64,000 bases of DNA. It comes from Pseudonocardia sp. MH-G8. GTDB taxonomy: Bacteria > Actinomycetota > Actinomycetes > Mycobacteriales > Pseudonocardiaceae. Numbering within the stretch: position 1 is the stretch's first letter; every line of letters starts with the position of its first letter. The translations under genes were made by a program, and so were the position numbers. Positions 1 through 7,927 of this stretch are shown piece after piece. A model generated the notes under the pieces. That model was not told the DNA's origin and searched no databases. It saw only the letters and a program-made list of their open reading frames with translations. The DNA is taken from NCBI RefSeq assembly GCF_002262885.1, contig NZ_NKYF01000016.1:1-64000 (forward strand). The letters are read 5' to 3'.

Positions 1-138
1 CGAGGTCTACACCGCCCTAACCCACAGCCACCAAGATCTTCAGATCACGGGTTGACTTCCATAGGAGCATCGGGAGGGTGGAGCCTTCTTCGCGAGTCGG
101 GGTGTGGGCGCATGTGTGTCGTGGGCGGGGTGCGTGCC
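1..138. other. left-edge intergenic DNA with GCGAGTCGGGGTGTGG element
   Basis: No convincing gene is visible in these 138 bases, which lie downstream of the minus-strand dipeptidase. Around 87-105 the sequence carries GCGAGTCGGGGTGTGG, the same core found in tandem at 14868-14940 downstream of tex. In both places the element sits just past the stop codon of a minus-strand gene, so it may be part of a terminator or a dispersed repeat family. Confidence 0.4.
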
Positions 139-1269
139 TCAGGCGGCCGCCTCGTCCGCCGCGCGCAGCACGCGCAACGCGTTGCGTCCGGCGAGCTTCG
201 CGCAGTCCTCCTCGCTCCAGCCCCGCTCGAGCAGCGCGGCGAACAACACCGGGTAGCGCGACACGTCCTCCAGGCCGACGGGCAGCTCCACCGTGCCGTC
301 GTAGTCGCCGCCGAGGCCGATGTGGTCGACGCCTGCCACCTCGCGGGCGTGCTCCACGTGCGCCACGACGTCGGCGAGCGTGGCCCGGGGGCACGCCGGG
401 CCGTCCCAGGTGGCGGTGAAGGCGGTGCGCGTGGCCACGTCGCGGTGGTCCTGGCCCGCCGCCGCCATCGCCTCCCCCAGCTCCCGGTCCCAGTCGGTCA
501 CCGCCGCCGAGACGAAGCGCGGCACGAACGTCAGCATGCAGGCCCCCCCGTTCGCGGGCAGCGCGCCCAGCACGTCGTCGGGCACGTTGCGCGGGTGGTC
601 GTTCACCGCGCGGCACGAGGAGTGCGTGAACAGAACCGGCGCCGCGGTCGTGGCCAGCGCGTCGCGCATCGTGGTGGCGGCGACGTGCGAGAGGTCGACG
701 ATCATCCCGATCCGGTTCATCTCCCGCACGACCTCGCGGCCGAAGTCGCTCAGACCTCCGTGCACCGGCTCGTCGGTGGCCGAGTCGGCCCACTCGGTGT
801 TCGCGTTGTGGGTGAGCGTCAGGTACCGGACGCCCAGGCGGCGCAGCGCCCGCAGCACCCCGAGCGATCCGGCGATGCCGTGCCCGCCCTCGGCGCCGAG
901 CAGCGAGGCCACCCGGCCCTGCGCGAACGCGGCCTCGGCGGCGTCGGCCGTGGTGGCCAGGGCGAGGTCCGGGTAGCGCTCGGTGAGCCGGTGCACGAGC
1001 TCGACCTGCTCCAGCAGGGCCGTCACCGCATCGGAGCCGGCGAACGAGCACGGCACGTACACCGACCAGAACTGCACCCCCACCCGTCCGGCCCGCAGCC
1101 GTGGCAGGTCGGTCTGCAACGCGGGCATCCCGGCCACCAGGTCGGTGCCGGCGACGGCGTCGGCCGGGTCCGGGCCCGCGACCTGGCGCAGCGCCCACGG
1201 CAGGTCGTTGTGCCCGTCCACGAGCGGGGTGGCGGTGAGCAGCGCCTCGGCGCGCGGAAGGTGGTCCAC
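139..1269 (-). CDS. membrane dipeptidase, peptidase family M19
   Basis: A 376-residue zinc-dependent dipeptidase of the renal dipeptidase (M19) family, which hydrolyses dipeptides, often with D-residues. The metal-ligand motifs are in the expected order: an HxD in DGHNDLPW near residue 20, the bridging Glu in LLGAEGGHGI, the His pair region THSSCRAV, and the Asp-containing GLGGDYDG near the C-terminus. Length matches the family. The chosen start is the GTG giving VDHLPRAEALL; the open frame continues far upstream only because the DNA is GC-rich, and that extension is Arg/Pro-rich and overlaps two genes on the other strand. It is divergent from the DUF309 gene with about 36 bases between starts. 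No signal peptide is seen, so it is probably cytoplasmic. The physiological substrate is unknown. Confidence 0.9.
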   Translation of the reverse strand: MDHLPRAEALLTATPLVDGHNDLPWALRQVAGPDPADAVAGTDLVAGMPALQTDLPRLRAGRVGVQFWSVYVPCSFAGSDAVTALLEQVELVHRLTERYPDLALATTADAAEAAFAQGRVASLLGAEGGHGIAGSLGVLRALRRLGVRYLTLTHNANTEWADSATDEPVHGGLSDFGREVVREMNRIGMIVDLSHVAATTMRDALATTAAPVLFTHSSCRAVNDHPRNVPDDVLGALPANGGACMLTFVPRFVSAAVTDWDRELGEAMAAAGQDHRDVATRTAFTATWDGPACPRATLADVVAHVEHAREVAGVDHIGLGGDYDGTVELPVGLEDVSRYPVLFAALLERGWSEEDCAKLAGRNALRVLRAADEAAA

Positions 1270-1305
1270 ACCGCCAGTCTGCCGCTCGCGTGGCACCGTG
1301 TGGAC

Positions 1306-1788
1306 GTGAGCATCGCACGTGACAGGGACCCGTCGGGTCGACCCCGCAACTCCCGCCCCCGCGACGCGGCGGGCCACCCGCTGCCGCACGGCGCGGAGGG
1401 TGCGGAGCGGGTTCCCGAGGACCTGGTGCTGAGCGCGCAGGACAGCGTCACCGAGGCCCAGCGCCTGCTCGATGCCGGCCTGCCCTTCCCCGCCCACGAC
1501 GTGCTGGAGGCCGCGTGGAAGGCAGCCCCGGCGCAGGAGCAGGAGCTGTGGCGCGGGCTGGCCCAGCTCGCCGTCGGACTGACGCACGCGCAGCGCGGCA
1601 ACGCCAAGGGCGCCGCGGCGCTGCTGGAACGGGCCGCGGACCGGATCGGGGCCTGGGCCGCGCCGCCGCCCGCAGGCGTCGACGTCCGCGGGCTCCGCGC
1701 GTTCGCCGACGCGCTCGCGGCGCGGATCGCCGCGGACGGCCTCACCGGCATCCCCGAGGCGGACCTGCGCCCACGCCTGCGCGGCTGA
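1306..1788 (+). CDS. DUF309 domain protein
   Basis: A 160-residue protein of the DUF309 family, whose function is not established. After a charged, Arg/Asp-rich N-terminus come the family helices with LPFPAHDVLEAAWK (conserved His and Glu) around residues 65-78 and GLAQLAVGLTHAQRGN around 88-103, followed by a helix ending in LLERAADRIGAW. Start is uncertain: GTG at 1306 (VSIARD) is chosen because it fits the usual family N-terminus; GTG at 1300 is equally possible. The gene is divergent from the dipeptidase and 129 bases ahead of the GNAT gene. Confidence 0.75.
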   Translation: MSIARDRDPSGRPRNSRPRDAAGHPLPHGAEGAERVPEDLVLSAQDSVTEAQRLLDAGLPFPAHDVLEAAWKAAPAQEQELWRGLAQLAVGLTHAQRGNAKGAAALLERAADRIGAWAAPPPAGVDVRGLRAFADALAARIAADGLTGIPEADLRPRLRG

Positions 1789-1917
1789 CCGCACGCGGTG
1801 ATCGCCGGTCCGGCGCACAATCCGGCAGCCCGCCGCCGTCCGCGCACCCATCCGACGATCATGCGGCCGCGCCGGAACCGGTTGGCCCGCTCCGCGTGAC
1901 TCCGCCATGATCGGCGG

Positions 1918-3033
1918 GTGCCGCTGCCCACGTCCGCGCCGACGCTCACCGACGGCGTGGTGACCCTGCGCGCCCACGCACCTGCCGACGCCGACAGCGT
2001 GCTGGCGATGGCCCGCGACCCCGAGACCCGGCGTTGGACGAGCATCCCCGACCCCTACCGCCCCGATGATGCACGGCGCTGGATCGAGGAGAAGGCCCCG
2101 CAGGACTGGCGCAGCGGCGTGGCGTTCCGCTGGGCCGTCGAGGCCGACGGACGCTTCGCCGGCAACCTGGACGTGAGCCCGGGCCCGCCACCGTCGGTCG
2201 GCTTCGGGCTCGCACCCGCGGCCCGCGGGCGCGGGGTGATGTCGGCGGCACTGCGGCTCGCGGCGCGCTGGGCGTTCCACGAGGCCCGGTTGCCGGTGCT
2301 GCACTGGTGGGCGCAGGCGGGCAACCTCGCCTCCTGGCGGGTGGCGCACGCCTGCGGCTTCCGGCACGAGGGCACCCGCCGCCTCGCCGTGGCCCGGCGC
2401 GGGGAGCTGCGCGACGGCTGGTTCGCCTCGCTGGCCGCGGGCGATGCCCTGTCCCCGCGGACGACCTGGTGGCCGACGCCCGTCCTGACCGGGGAGCGGG
2501 TCCGGTTGCGCCCGCACACGGCCGCGGACCTGCCGCGGATCGTGCAGGCGTGCTCGGACCCGCGCACCCGGCGCTGGTTGCCGGGCCTTCCGCACCCCTA
2601 CACCGAGCAGGAGGCGCAGGAGTTCGTCCTGGCCGCCCGGCTCGGCGAGTCGCTCGGGCGCAGCGTCACCTGGGCGGTGGCGCACCCGGACGACGACCGG
2701 CTGCTCGCGAACGTCTCCGTGTTCGCCCTCGACGACACGATCAACCCGACCAGCGGCGAGGTCGGCTACTGGGCCCACCCGGACGCCCGGGGACGCGGCG
2801 TGGTCGGCGAGGCGCTGGACCTCGTCGTGGCCCACGCCTTCACGCCGGTGACCGCGGGCGGGCTGGGCCGCCACCGGCTGCAGATCGGCGCGGCCTGGTC
2901 CAACACGGCGAGCCGCCACGTGGCCGAGCGCGCCGGCTTCCGCCTCGCCGGGCGCTTCACGCGCGACGGCGTGGTCGGGGTCGGCGCCGACCGGGCGATC
3001 GAGGACGGCGCCTGGTACGAGCTGCTCGTGTGA
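1918..3033 (+). CDS. tandem GNAT (RimJ/RimL-like) N-acetyltransferase
   Basis: A 371-residue protein made of two complete GNAT folds in one chain, approximately residues 10-165 and 190-365. Each half has the acetyl-CoA pyrophosphate loop: ARGRGVM in VGFGLAPAARGRG in the first, and DARGRGVVGEAL in the second. Each also has the conserved Asn-containing strand/helix (NLASWRVAHACGF; NTASRHVAERAGF). The family transfers acetyl groups to N-terminal or small-molecule amines; the acceptor here cannot be deduced. The start is GTG. A CATGAT sequence six bases upstream resembles a leaderless -10 box, but weakly. The stop codon touches a hairpin shared with the convergent SDR gene. Confidence 0.85.
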   Translation: MPLPTSAPTLTDGVVTLRAHAPADADSVLAMARDPETRRWTSIPDPYRPDDARRWIEEKAPQDWRSGVAFRWAVEADGRFAGNLDVSPGPPPSVGFGLAPAARGRGVMSAALRLAARWAFHEARLPVLHWWAQAGNLASWRVAHACGFRHEGTRRLAVARRGELRDGWFASLAAGDALSPRTTWWPTPVLTGERVRLRPHTAADLPRIVQACSDPRTRRWLPGLPHPYTEQEAQEFVLAARLGESLGRSVTWAVAHPDDDRLLANVSVFALDDTINPTSGEVGYWAHPDARGRGVVGEALDLVVAHAFTPVTAGGLGRHRLQIGAAWSNTASRHVAERAGFRLAGRFTRDGVVGVGADRAIEDGAWYELLV

Positions 3034-3059
3034 GCGGCGCCGCTCGGCGGCGCGCCGCT
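3033..3059. terminator. compact bidirectional hairpin between convergent genes
   Basis: AGCGGCGC at 3033-3040 pairs perfectly with GCGCCGCT at 3052-3059 across an 11-base loop. It overlaps the stop codons of both the GNAT gene (ending 3033) and the opposing SDR gene (ending 3058). There is no T-run, as is common in actinobacteria. Confidence 0.5.
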
Positions 3060-3795
3060 ACCGGGGCATCCGGCGCCACAGGGCCCGTGGCGCGTGGCGC
3101 AGCACGGCGAAGATCGGGCGCAGGACCGCAGGCACCCACACCTCGCCGCGGCCGGCCCGCAGCGCGGCCACCGTGGCGTCGGCGACCTGGGCCGGTGTGG
3201 ACGAGAACGGCGCCGGCGCCATCCCGTCGGTCATGCGACCGATGACGAACCCCGGCCGCACCAGCACCAACCGGGCGCCGCTGCCGTGCAGGGAGTCGGC
3301 GAGGCCGCCGGCGAAGCCGTCCAGGCCTGCCTTCGCCGAGCCGTAGACGAAGTTGGCCCGCCGCACCCGCGCCCCCGCGACCGACGAGAACACCACGAGC
3401 GCGCCGTGGCCCTGGCTGCGCAGGATCGCGGCCAGGTGCAGCAGGACGGCGACGTGGGCCACGTAGTCGGTGTGCACGATCGCCAGCGCGTGTGCGGGGT
3501 CGCGCTCGGCGCGGGCCTGGTCGCCGAGGATCCCGAAGGCGACCACGACGACGTCGAGCCTCCTGTGGCGGCGCACGACGTCGAGCAGGACGGCGCGGTG
3601 GGTGTCGAGGGCGTCGGCGTCGAACTCGACCCGGTCCACCTCCGCGGCCCCCGCCGCGCGCAGCAGCTTCTCCTCGGCATCCAGCTCGGTACTGCGCCGC
3701 GCCGCCAGCACCACCGTGGCGCCCGCGGCGATCCGCCGCGCCACCTCCACCCCGATCTCGCTGCGCCCCCCGAGCACCAGCACCGTCTCCCCCAT
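3058..3795 (-). CDS. SDR-family reductase, DprE2-like
   Basis: A 245-residue short-chain dehydrogenase/reductase. The N-terminal nucleotide loop reads LGGRSEIG rather than the classical GxxxGxG, and the catalytic YxxxK is in RRANFVYGSAKAG near residue 150, preceded by the conserved Ser in VVFSSVAG. The sequence pattern VVAFGILGD, RVRRANFVYGS and the C-terminal LRHAPRALWRRMP match DprE2, the NADH-dependent keto-reductase that finishes decaprenylphosphoryl-arabinose synthesis for cell-wall arabinan. Against that role, no DprE1 oxidase or arabinosyltransferase is adjacent. ATG start. Divergent from aroE. Confidence 0.75.
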   Translation of the reverse strand: MGETVLVLGGRSEIGVEVARRIAAGATVVLAARRSTELDAEEKLLRAAGAAEVDRVEFDADALDTHRAVLLDVVRRHRRLDVVVVAFGILGDQARAERDPAHALAIVHTDYVAHVAVLLHLAAILRSQGHGALVVFSSVAGARVRRANFVYGSAKAGLDGFAGGLADSLHGSGARLVLVRPGFVIGRMTDGMAPAPFSSTPAQVADATVAALRAGRGEVWVPAVLRPIFAVLRHAPRALWRRMPR

Positions 3796-3893
3796 CCGCC
3801 GAGCGTGGCACAGGCCACCGACGGCGCCGCAGCGGTCCCCCGGGCCCGCGGTGTCGCTGCGCAGGCCGGGAACGATCGGCCGAGACCGCCGGG

Positions 3894-3906
3894 GATACTG
3901 GCAGGC
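3894..3906 (+). promoter_or_regulatory. leaderless -10 promoter of aroE
   Basis: GATACT at 3894-3899 ends seven bases before the aroE ATG, the spacing of leaderless actinobacterial transcripts. No Shine-Dalgarno sequence is visible. Confidence 0.5.
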
Positions 3907-4728
3907 ATGCGCGCGGCGGTACTCGGACTCCCCGTCGGACACTCGCTGTCCCCGGTGCTGCACTCGGCGGCCTACGCCGCGCTCGGGCTCGAGGGCTGGC
4001 ACTACGACGCGCACGAGTGCGACGAAGCCGGTCTGGCGGGGTTCGTCGCCGGGCGAGGGCCCGAGTGGGCGGGGCTGTCGTTGACGATGCCGCTCAAGCG
4101 GGTGGCTCTGGACGTCGCCCGCGAGGTCTCCCCGCTCGCGGCCGCCACCGGCGCGGCCAACACCCTGGTCCTGCGCGACGGGCGCCGCTACGCGGACAAC
4201 ACCGACGTCGCCGGCGTCGTCGCGGCGCTGCGCGGGGCCGGCGCCGCACCGGGCGGTCGCGCCGTGGTGCTGGGCGCGGGCGGCACGGCCCAGGCCACTC
4301 TCGCCGCGCTGCCCGCATTGGGGATCCACGACGTCGCGGTGCTGGTGCGCAGCCGCTCCCGCACGGGCGGGCTGGACGCGGCGGCGAAGCGCCTCGGCGT
4401 CGCACCCTCGGTCTCCGACGCCCTCACCGACCCGGCCCGGACCGGGGCCGAGCTCGCCGCGGCCGACGTCGTCGTCTCCACGCTCCCCAGCGGCGCCGCC
4501 GACGCGTTCACCGGTGTCCGCGCGGGCGCCGTCCTGCTCGACGTGGTCTACGCACCGTGGCCGACGGCCTTCGCCGCGGCGGCCGAGGCGGCGGGGGCGC
4601 GCGTCGTCAGCGGTCTGGAGATGCTGCTGCACCAGGCCGTGGCGCAGGTGGAGCTGATGACCGGGAGGACACCACCGGTGGCGGCCATGCGCGACGCCCT
4701 CGACGCGGCGGACGCCGCGCGGGTCTGA
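3907..4728 (+). CDS. aroE: shikimate dehydrogenase
   Basis: A 273-residue NADP-dependent shikimate 5-dehydrogenase, reducing 3-dehydroshikimate in the chorismate pathway. The substrate-binding Ser-x-Ser of GHSLSP is at residues 12-17, the catalytic Lys in SLTMPLKR near residue 62, and the catalytic Asp in YADNTDVAGV near 97. A Rossmann glycine loop, VLGAGGTAQAT, lies near 122. The C-terminal GLEMLLHQAVAQVELMTG is the usual family ending. In many actinobacteria aroE sits beside mltG; here it stands alone between a DprE2-like gene and a ROK regulator. Chorismate produced downstream would also feed the salicylate synthase 39 kb away, but no genetic link is implied. Confidence 0.93.
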   Translation: MRAAVLGLPVGHSLSPVLHSAAYAALGLEGWHYDAHECDEAGLAGFVAGRGPEWAGLSLTMPLKRVALDVAREVSPLAAATGAANTLVLRDGRRYADNTDVAGVVAALRGAGAAPGGRAVVLGAGGTAQATLAALPALGIHDVAVLVRSRSRTGGLDAAAKRLGVAPSVSDALTDPARTGAELAAADVVVSTLPSGAADAFTGVRAGAVLLDVVYAPWPTAFAAAAEAAGARVVSGLEMLLHQAVAQVELMTGRTPPVAAMRDALDAADAARV

Positions 4729-4737
4729 CCCGCCACC

Positions 4738-4749
4738 TATCATCCGCCC
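4738..4749 (+). promoter_or_regulatory. leaderless -10 promoter of the ROK gene
   Basis: TATCAT at 4738-4743 ends six bases before the ATG. A Shine-Dalgarno sequence is absent. This suggests the ROK gene has its own leaderless transcript although aroE ends only 21 bases upstream. Confidence 0.5.
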
Positions 4750-6051
4750 ATGGAGGGCAGCAGGAACGCGCCGGCACGGCCGGGCACCAACCTGCCGCGC
4801 ATCGCCGACTTCAACCAGGCGGTGATCCTCAACGCCGTGCGGCACGCGCCCGAGGGCCTGTCGCGCGTGGAGCTCGCCGAGCTCACCGGCCTGTCCGCCC
4901 AGTCGGTATCCAACATCACCCGCAGGCTGCTGGACCGCGACCTCATCACGGAGGCGGGCACGCTCGTCCCGGCCGGGCGCGGGAAGCCGCGCACGTTGCT
5001 GCGGCTGCACGCGGGCGGGCACTTCGCGATCGGCGTGCACATCGATCCCACCGTCACCACGGTCGCCCTGCTCGACCTCGTGGGCGACGTCGTGGCGTCG
5101 GTGCGCACGCTGCCCGCCTCCGCGGCGTCCCCGACGCGGCTGGTCGGCGCGGTCACCGCGGCCGCCGAGGGGCTGGTCGCGGCCACCGGCGTCGACGCGC
5201 GGCGGGTGCTGGGGCTGGGCATCGCCGCGCCCGGCCCGCTCGATCCGGGGGCCGGCGTCGTGCTGGAGCCCCCGCTGCTGCCCGGGTGGACGCACGTGGG
5301 GCTGCGCGCGCTGCTGCACGAGGCCACCGGCTACCCGGTGGTGCTGCACAAGGACGCGGCCGCGGCGGCGCTGGCCGAGCTGTGGCGGGGTCCGCGCGGG
5401 TCGGCGTTCGCGCTCGAGGACTTCGTGTTCCTCTACCTGGGCACCGGCCTCGGCGCGGGCCTCGTCGTGGGCGGCGAACTGTTGAGCGGCACCACGAACA
5501 ACGCCGGCGAGATCGGGCACCTGATGGTGGCCGCCGACGGGCCGCGCTGCAACTGCGGTCAGCGCGGCTGCGTCGGGGCGGCCTGCATGCCCCGCAACCT
5601 GGTGGCCGAGGCCGGCGACGCGGGCCTGCTCCCCCGGCCGGGCACCGGCGACCGCGAGATCGACGACCGCGAGATCGACGAGCTGTTCACCGACCTGTGC
5701 GCGCTCGCCGCGGACGGCAGCGCGCCGGCGCGCCGGATCCTGGAGGCCAGCGCGTTCCGGCTGGCCCGCGGCGCCGCCACCGTGAGCAACCTGCTCGACG
5801 TGCGCGCCGTGGTCTTCGGCGGCCCGATCTGGGACCGGATCAGCGCCGTGTTCCTGCCGATCCTGCGCGACACCCTGCTCACCACCACCGAGGCCCGCCA
5901 GGTGCACCCCGTCACGGCGCTGGGCAGCTCACTCGGCGCCGACGTAGGCGCGATCGGCGCCGGCTGCCTGGTCCTGGAACACGCGTTCTCGACGCGCCCG
6001 GCCACCCTGCTACTGGGGCAGGAACTCGAAATGGCCACCTTGGAGCCATAG
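4750..6051 (+). CDS. ROK-family transcriptional regulator
   Basis: A 433-residue repressor-type ROK protein. Residues 20-80 form a winged helix-turn-helix (LSRVELAELTGLSAQSVSN), and the rest is the sugar-kinase-like ROK fold with the LYLGTGLGAG phosphate motif and the zinc-binding cluster CNCGQRGC near residue 262. Such proteins repress or activate carbohydrate genes and sense a sugar or sugar phosphate. It converges on a sugar ABC importer operon (binding protein plus two permeases), the likely target. The last codons and stop lie inside the left arm of a dispersed hairpin repeat, so the C-terminal MATLEP is encoded by repeat DNA and may not be ancestral. Confidence 0.9.
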   Translation: MEGSRNAPARPGTNLPRIADFNQAVILNAVRHAPEGLSRVELAELTGLSAQSVSNITRRLLDRDLITEAGTLVPAGRGKPRTLLRLHAGGHFAIGVHIDPTVTTVALLDLVGDVVASVRTLPASAASPTRLVGAVTAAAEGLVAATGVDARRVLGLGIAAPGPLDPGAGVVLEPPLLPGWTHVGLRALLHEATGYPVVLHKDAAAAALAELWRGPRGSAFALEDFVFLYLGTGLGAGLVVGGELLSGTTNNAGEIGHLMVAADGPRCNCGQRGCVGAACMPRNLVAEAGDAGLLPRPGTGDREIDDREIDELFTDLCALAADGSAPARRILEASAFRLARGAATVSNLLDVRAVVFGGPIWDRISAVFLPILRDTLLTTTEARQVHPVTALGSSLGADVGAIGAGCLVLEHAFSTRPATLLLGQELEMATLEP

Positions 6052-6093
6052 CGCTGTTCTCAGGCCGAGAGACAGCAGTACGGCTCCAAGGTG
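6036..6093. repeat. dispersed hairpin repeat, copy 1 (bidirectional terminator)
   Basis: CACCTTGGAGCC at 6036-6047 is perfectly complementary to GGCTCCAAGGTG at 6082-6093. An inner CTGTTCTC/GAGAGACAG stem surrounds a short loop. It lies between the convergent ROK and permease genes and overlaps the 3' end of the ROK coding region. Two further copies occur at 29942-30000 and 39048-39106, all followed by CGGG. Confidence 0.85.
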
Positions 6094-6101
6094 CGGGTGG
6101 T

Positions 6102-6986
6102 TCACCCCTTGACGCCGCCCGCTGCCGTGAAGCCTGCACCCAGGCGGCGGCCCAGCAGCAGGTAGAGCAGCACGACCGGGGCCGAGTAGAAGATCGAGAA
6201 CGCGGCGAGCTGGCCGTAGGCGACCTGCCCGTACTGCGAGGAGAACGTGAAAAGGCTGACCGCGGCCGGCAGCTTCTCCGGCGAGAGCAGCAGCATGAAC
6301 GGCACGAAGAAGTTGCCCCACATGCCCACGAACGTGAAGATCGTGACGACCGCCATGCCCGGGCGCACCAGCGGCAGCACCACCGACCAGAGCGTCCGCA
6401 CCATCGAGGCGCCCTCCGTCCAGGCGCTCTCCTCCATGTCGACGGGCACGCCGTCGAAGAAGTTCTTCGTCAGGAAGATCGCGAACGGCAGCGAGGACGT
6501 CGCGAGGAACAGGATCGCCCCGGGCATCGAGTCGACCAGGTTGATCTGCACGAACATCGCGTACACCGGGATCATGATCGCGGTGATCGGCAGCCCGGTC
6601 GCGAAGATGATCGTGAGCAGGAACGGGCGGCTGGCCCGGGAGCGGTAGCGCGAGAGCGGGTAGGCCCCCAGCGCGGCGCACACCACGGTGATGAGCGTGG
6701 CGCCCCCGCAGAGCACCAGCGAGTTCCACAGCGGCCGGAACGTCGTCTCCACGTTCATGATCTCGCGGTAGTTCGCGAGGCTCGGTTCCTCGGGCCAGGA
6801 CACGGTCAGGGACGCGTTCGGGTCGAACGAGGCGAGCACGACCCACAGCAGCGGGATGCAGTAGAACGCCGCGATGAGCAGCAGGCCGACGTTGGACGCG
6901 ACGGCCGCGCGCCGGACCCCGCGGACGCGCGCGCTGGTCCCGCGGACCGGGGCAGCGGCGGCGGGACGGTCCTGCACCGTTGTCAT
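6102..6986 (-). CDS. carbohydrate ABC transporter permease, MalG type
   Basis: A 294-residue inner-membrane permease of the CUT1 sugar ABC family. About six hydrophobic segments are visible. The cytoplasmic EAA loop that docks the ATPase is represented by EESAWTEGASMVRTLWSVVL, followed by PLVRPG. Its ATG overlaps the stop of the other permease by four bases (ATGA), indicating translational coupling. It is the last gene of the importer operon; no ATPase gene follows, so a shared MsiK-type ATPase encoded elsewhere is likely, as known for actinobacterial sugar importers. A dispersed hairpin terminates the operon. The sugar is unknown. Confidence 0.9.
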   Translation of the reverse strand: MTTVQDRPAAAAPVRGTSARVRGVRRAAVASNVGLLLIAAFYCIPLLWVVLASFDPNASLTVSWPEEPSLANYREIMNVETTFRPLWNSLVLCGGATLITVVCAALGAYPLSRYRSRASRPFLLTIIFATGLPITAIMIPVYAMFVQINLVDSMPGAILFLATSSLPFAIFLTKNFFDGVPVDMEESAWTEGASMVRTLWSVVLPLVRPGMAVVTIFTFVGMWGNFFVPFMLLLSPEKLPAAVSLFTFSSQYGQVAYGQLAAFSIFYSAPVVLLYLLLGRRLGAGFTAAGGVKG

Positions 6987-7927
6987 ACCTTGTCCTCCTT
7001 GGGGAGCACCCGCAGGTACACGATCGAGGCGAGACCGCCGATGAGCAGCAGGAGCAGCGCCACCGCGGTGCCGAAGCCGAGCTGCCCGTAGCTGAACGCC
7101 TGCTCGTACATGTAGAGCGGCAGCGTCTGGCTGGACGTGCCGGGCCCGCCGGTCGTCATGATGTAGATCAGTCCGAACACCGACAGCGTCTGCAGCGTGA
7201 TGACCATGAGGTTCGTCATGATCGACGGGCGGAGCAGCGGCAGGGTGATCGAGAAGAACCGCCGCGCGGGGCCCGCACCGTCCATGCGGGCGGACTCCTC
7301 GATCTCGGGCGAGATCTGCGCCAGCGCGGCGGTGTAGATCAGCATGGAGAACGCGGTGCCGCGCCAGATGTTCGCGAAGGACACGGCGAGGATGGGCAGC
7401 GAGAACAGCAGGTCCTGCGGGGGGATCCCGACCACGCCCAGCAGCGCGTTCAACGACCCCTCGTCGCCGAGGAAGGTGTACCAGAGGTAGCCCGTGACGA
7501 CCTCCGGCAGGATCCACGCCCCGATGACGATCATGCCGGTGATCGCGGTGACCGCCTTGCTCGCCTGCCGCATCAGCAGCGCGAGCAGGAGGCCGAGGAT
7601 GTTCTGGCCGATCACCGCCGAGACGATCGTGAACACCAGGGTCAGGCCCACGGAGTTCCAGAAGGCGCCCGTCGTGAACGCCTCGGTGAAGTTCTCCAGG
7701 CCGACGAACTCCGTGGAGGACGAGCCCTCGCCGCGCAGCGCCTTGTTGGTCAGCGACAGGTAGATGCTGTAGACGACCGGCCCCGCGAGGAACAGCAGCA
7801 GCAGCACCACGGCCGGGGTGAGCGGGGAGGCTCGCAGCACCGACCGGCGCCGGTTGGGCTGGTTGCGCGGGGCGGGCGGCGCCGGGGCTCCGCCGCGTTC
7901 GGTCGGGGTCGTCGCCGGGGCCGCCAT
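6983..7927 (-). CDS. carbohydrate ABC transporter permease, MalF type
   Basis: A 314-residue membrane permease, partner of the MalG-type protein. A Pro/Arg-rich cytoplasmic N-terminus precedes the first hydrophobic segment LTPAVVLLLLFLAGPVVYSI. The EAA loop is EIEESARMDGAGPARRFFSI followed by TLPLLRPS. Its ATG shares one base with the stop codon of the binding-protein gene (TGATG), and its own stop overlaps the next start, so the three genes form a tight operon. The two permeases would form the heterodimeric channel. Confidence 0.9.
   Translation of the reverse strand: MAAPATTPTERGGAPAPPAPRNQPNRRRSVLRASPLTPAVVLLLLFLAGPVVYSIYLSLTNKALRGEGSSSTEFVGLENFTEAFTTGAFWNSVGLTLVFTIVSAVIGQNILGLLLALLMRQASKAVTAITGMIVIGAWILPEVVTGYLWYTFLGDEGSLNALLGVVGIPPQDLLFSLPILAVSFANIWRGTAFSMLIYTAALAQISPEIEESARMDGAGPARRFFSITLPLLRPSIMTNLMVITLQTLSVFGLIYIMTTGGPGTSSQTLPLYMYEQAFSYGQLGFGTAVALLLLLIGGLASIVYLRVLPKEDKV

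Noticed and set aside
139..2919. 926-codon extension of the dipeptidase frame
   Set aside because: The extension runs through the DUF309 and GNAT genes on the other strand and lacks family similarity; the peptidase domain begins at the GTG at 1269.
3058..5907. 949-codon minus-strand frame including the DprE2-like gene
   Set aside because: Only the last 245 residues have a domain; the rest is antisense to aroE and the ROK gene.
3492..7091. Plus-strand frame of about 1,200 codons
   Set aside because: Crosses six genuine genes or gene fragments and is Arg/Gly/Ala low-complexity throughout.
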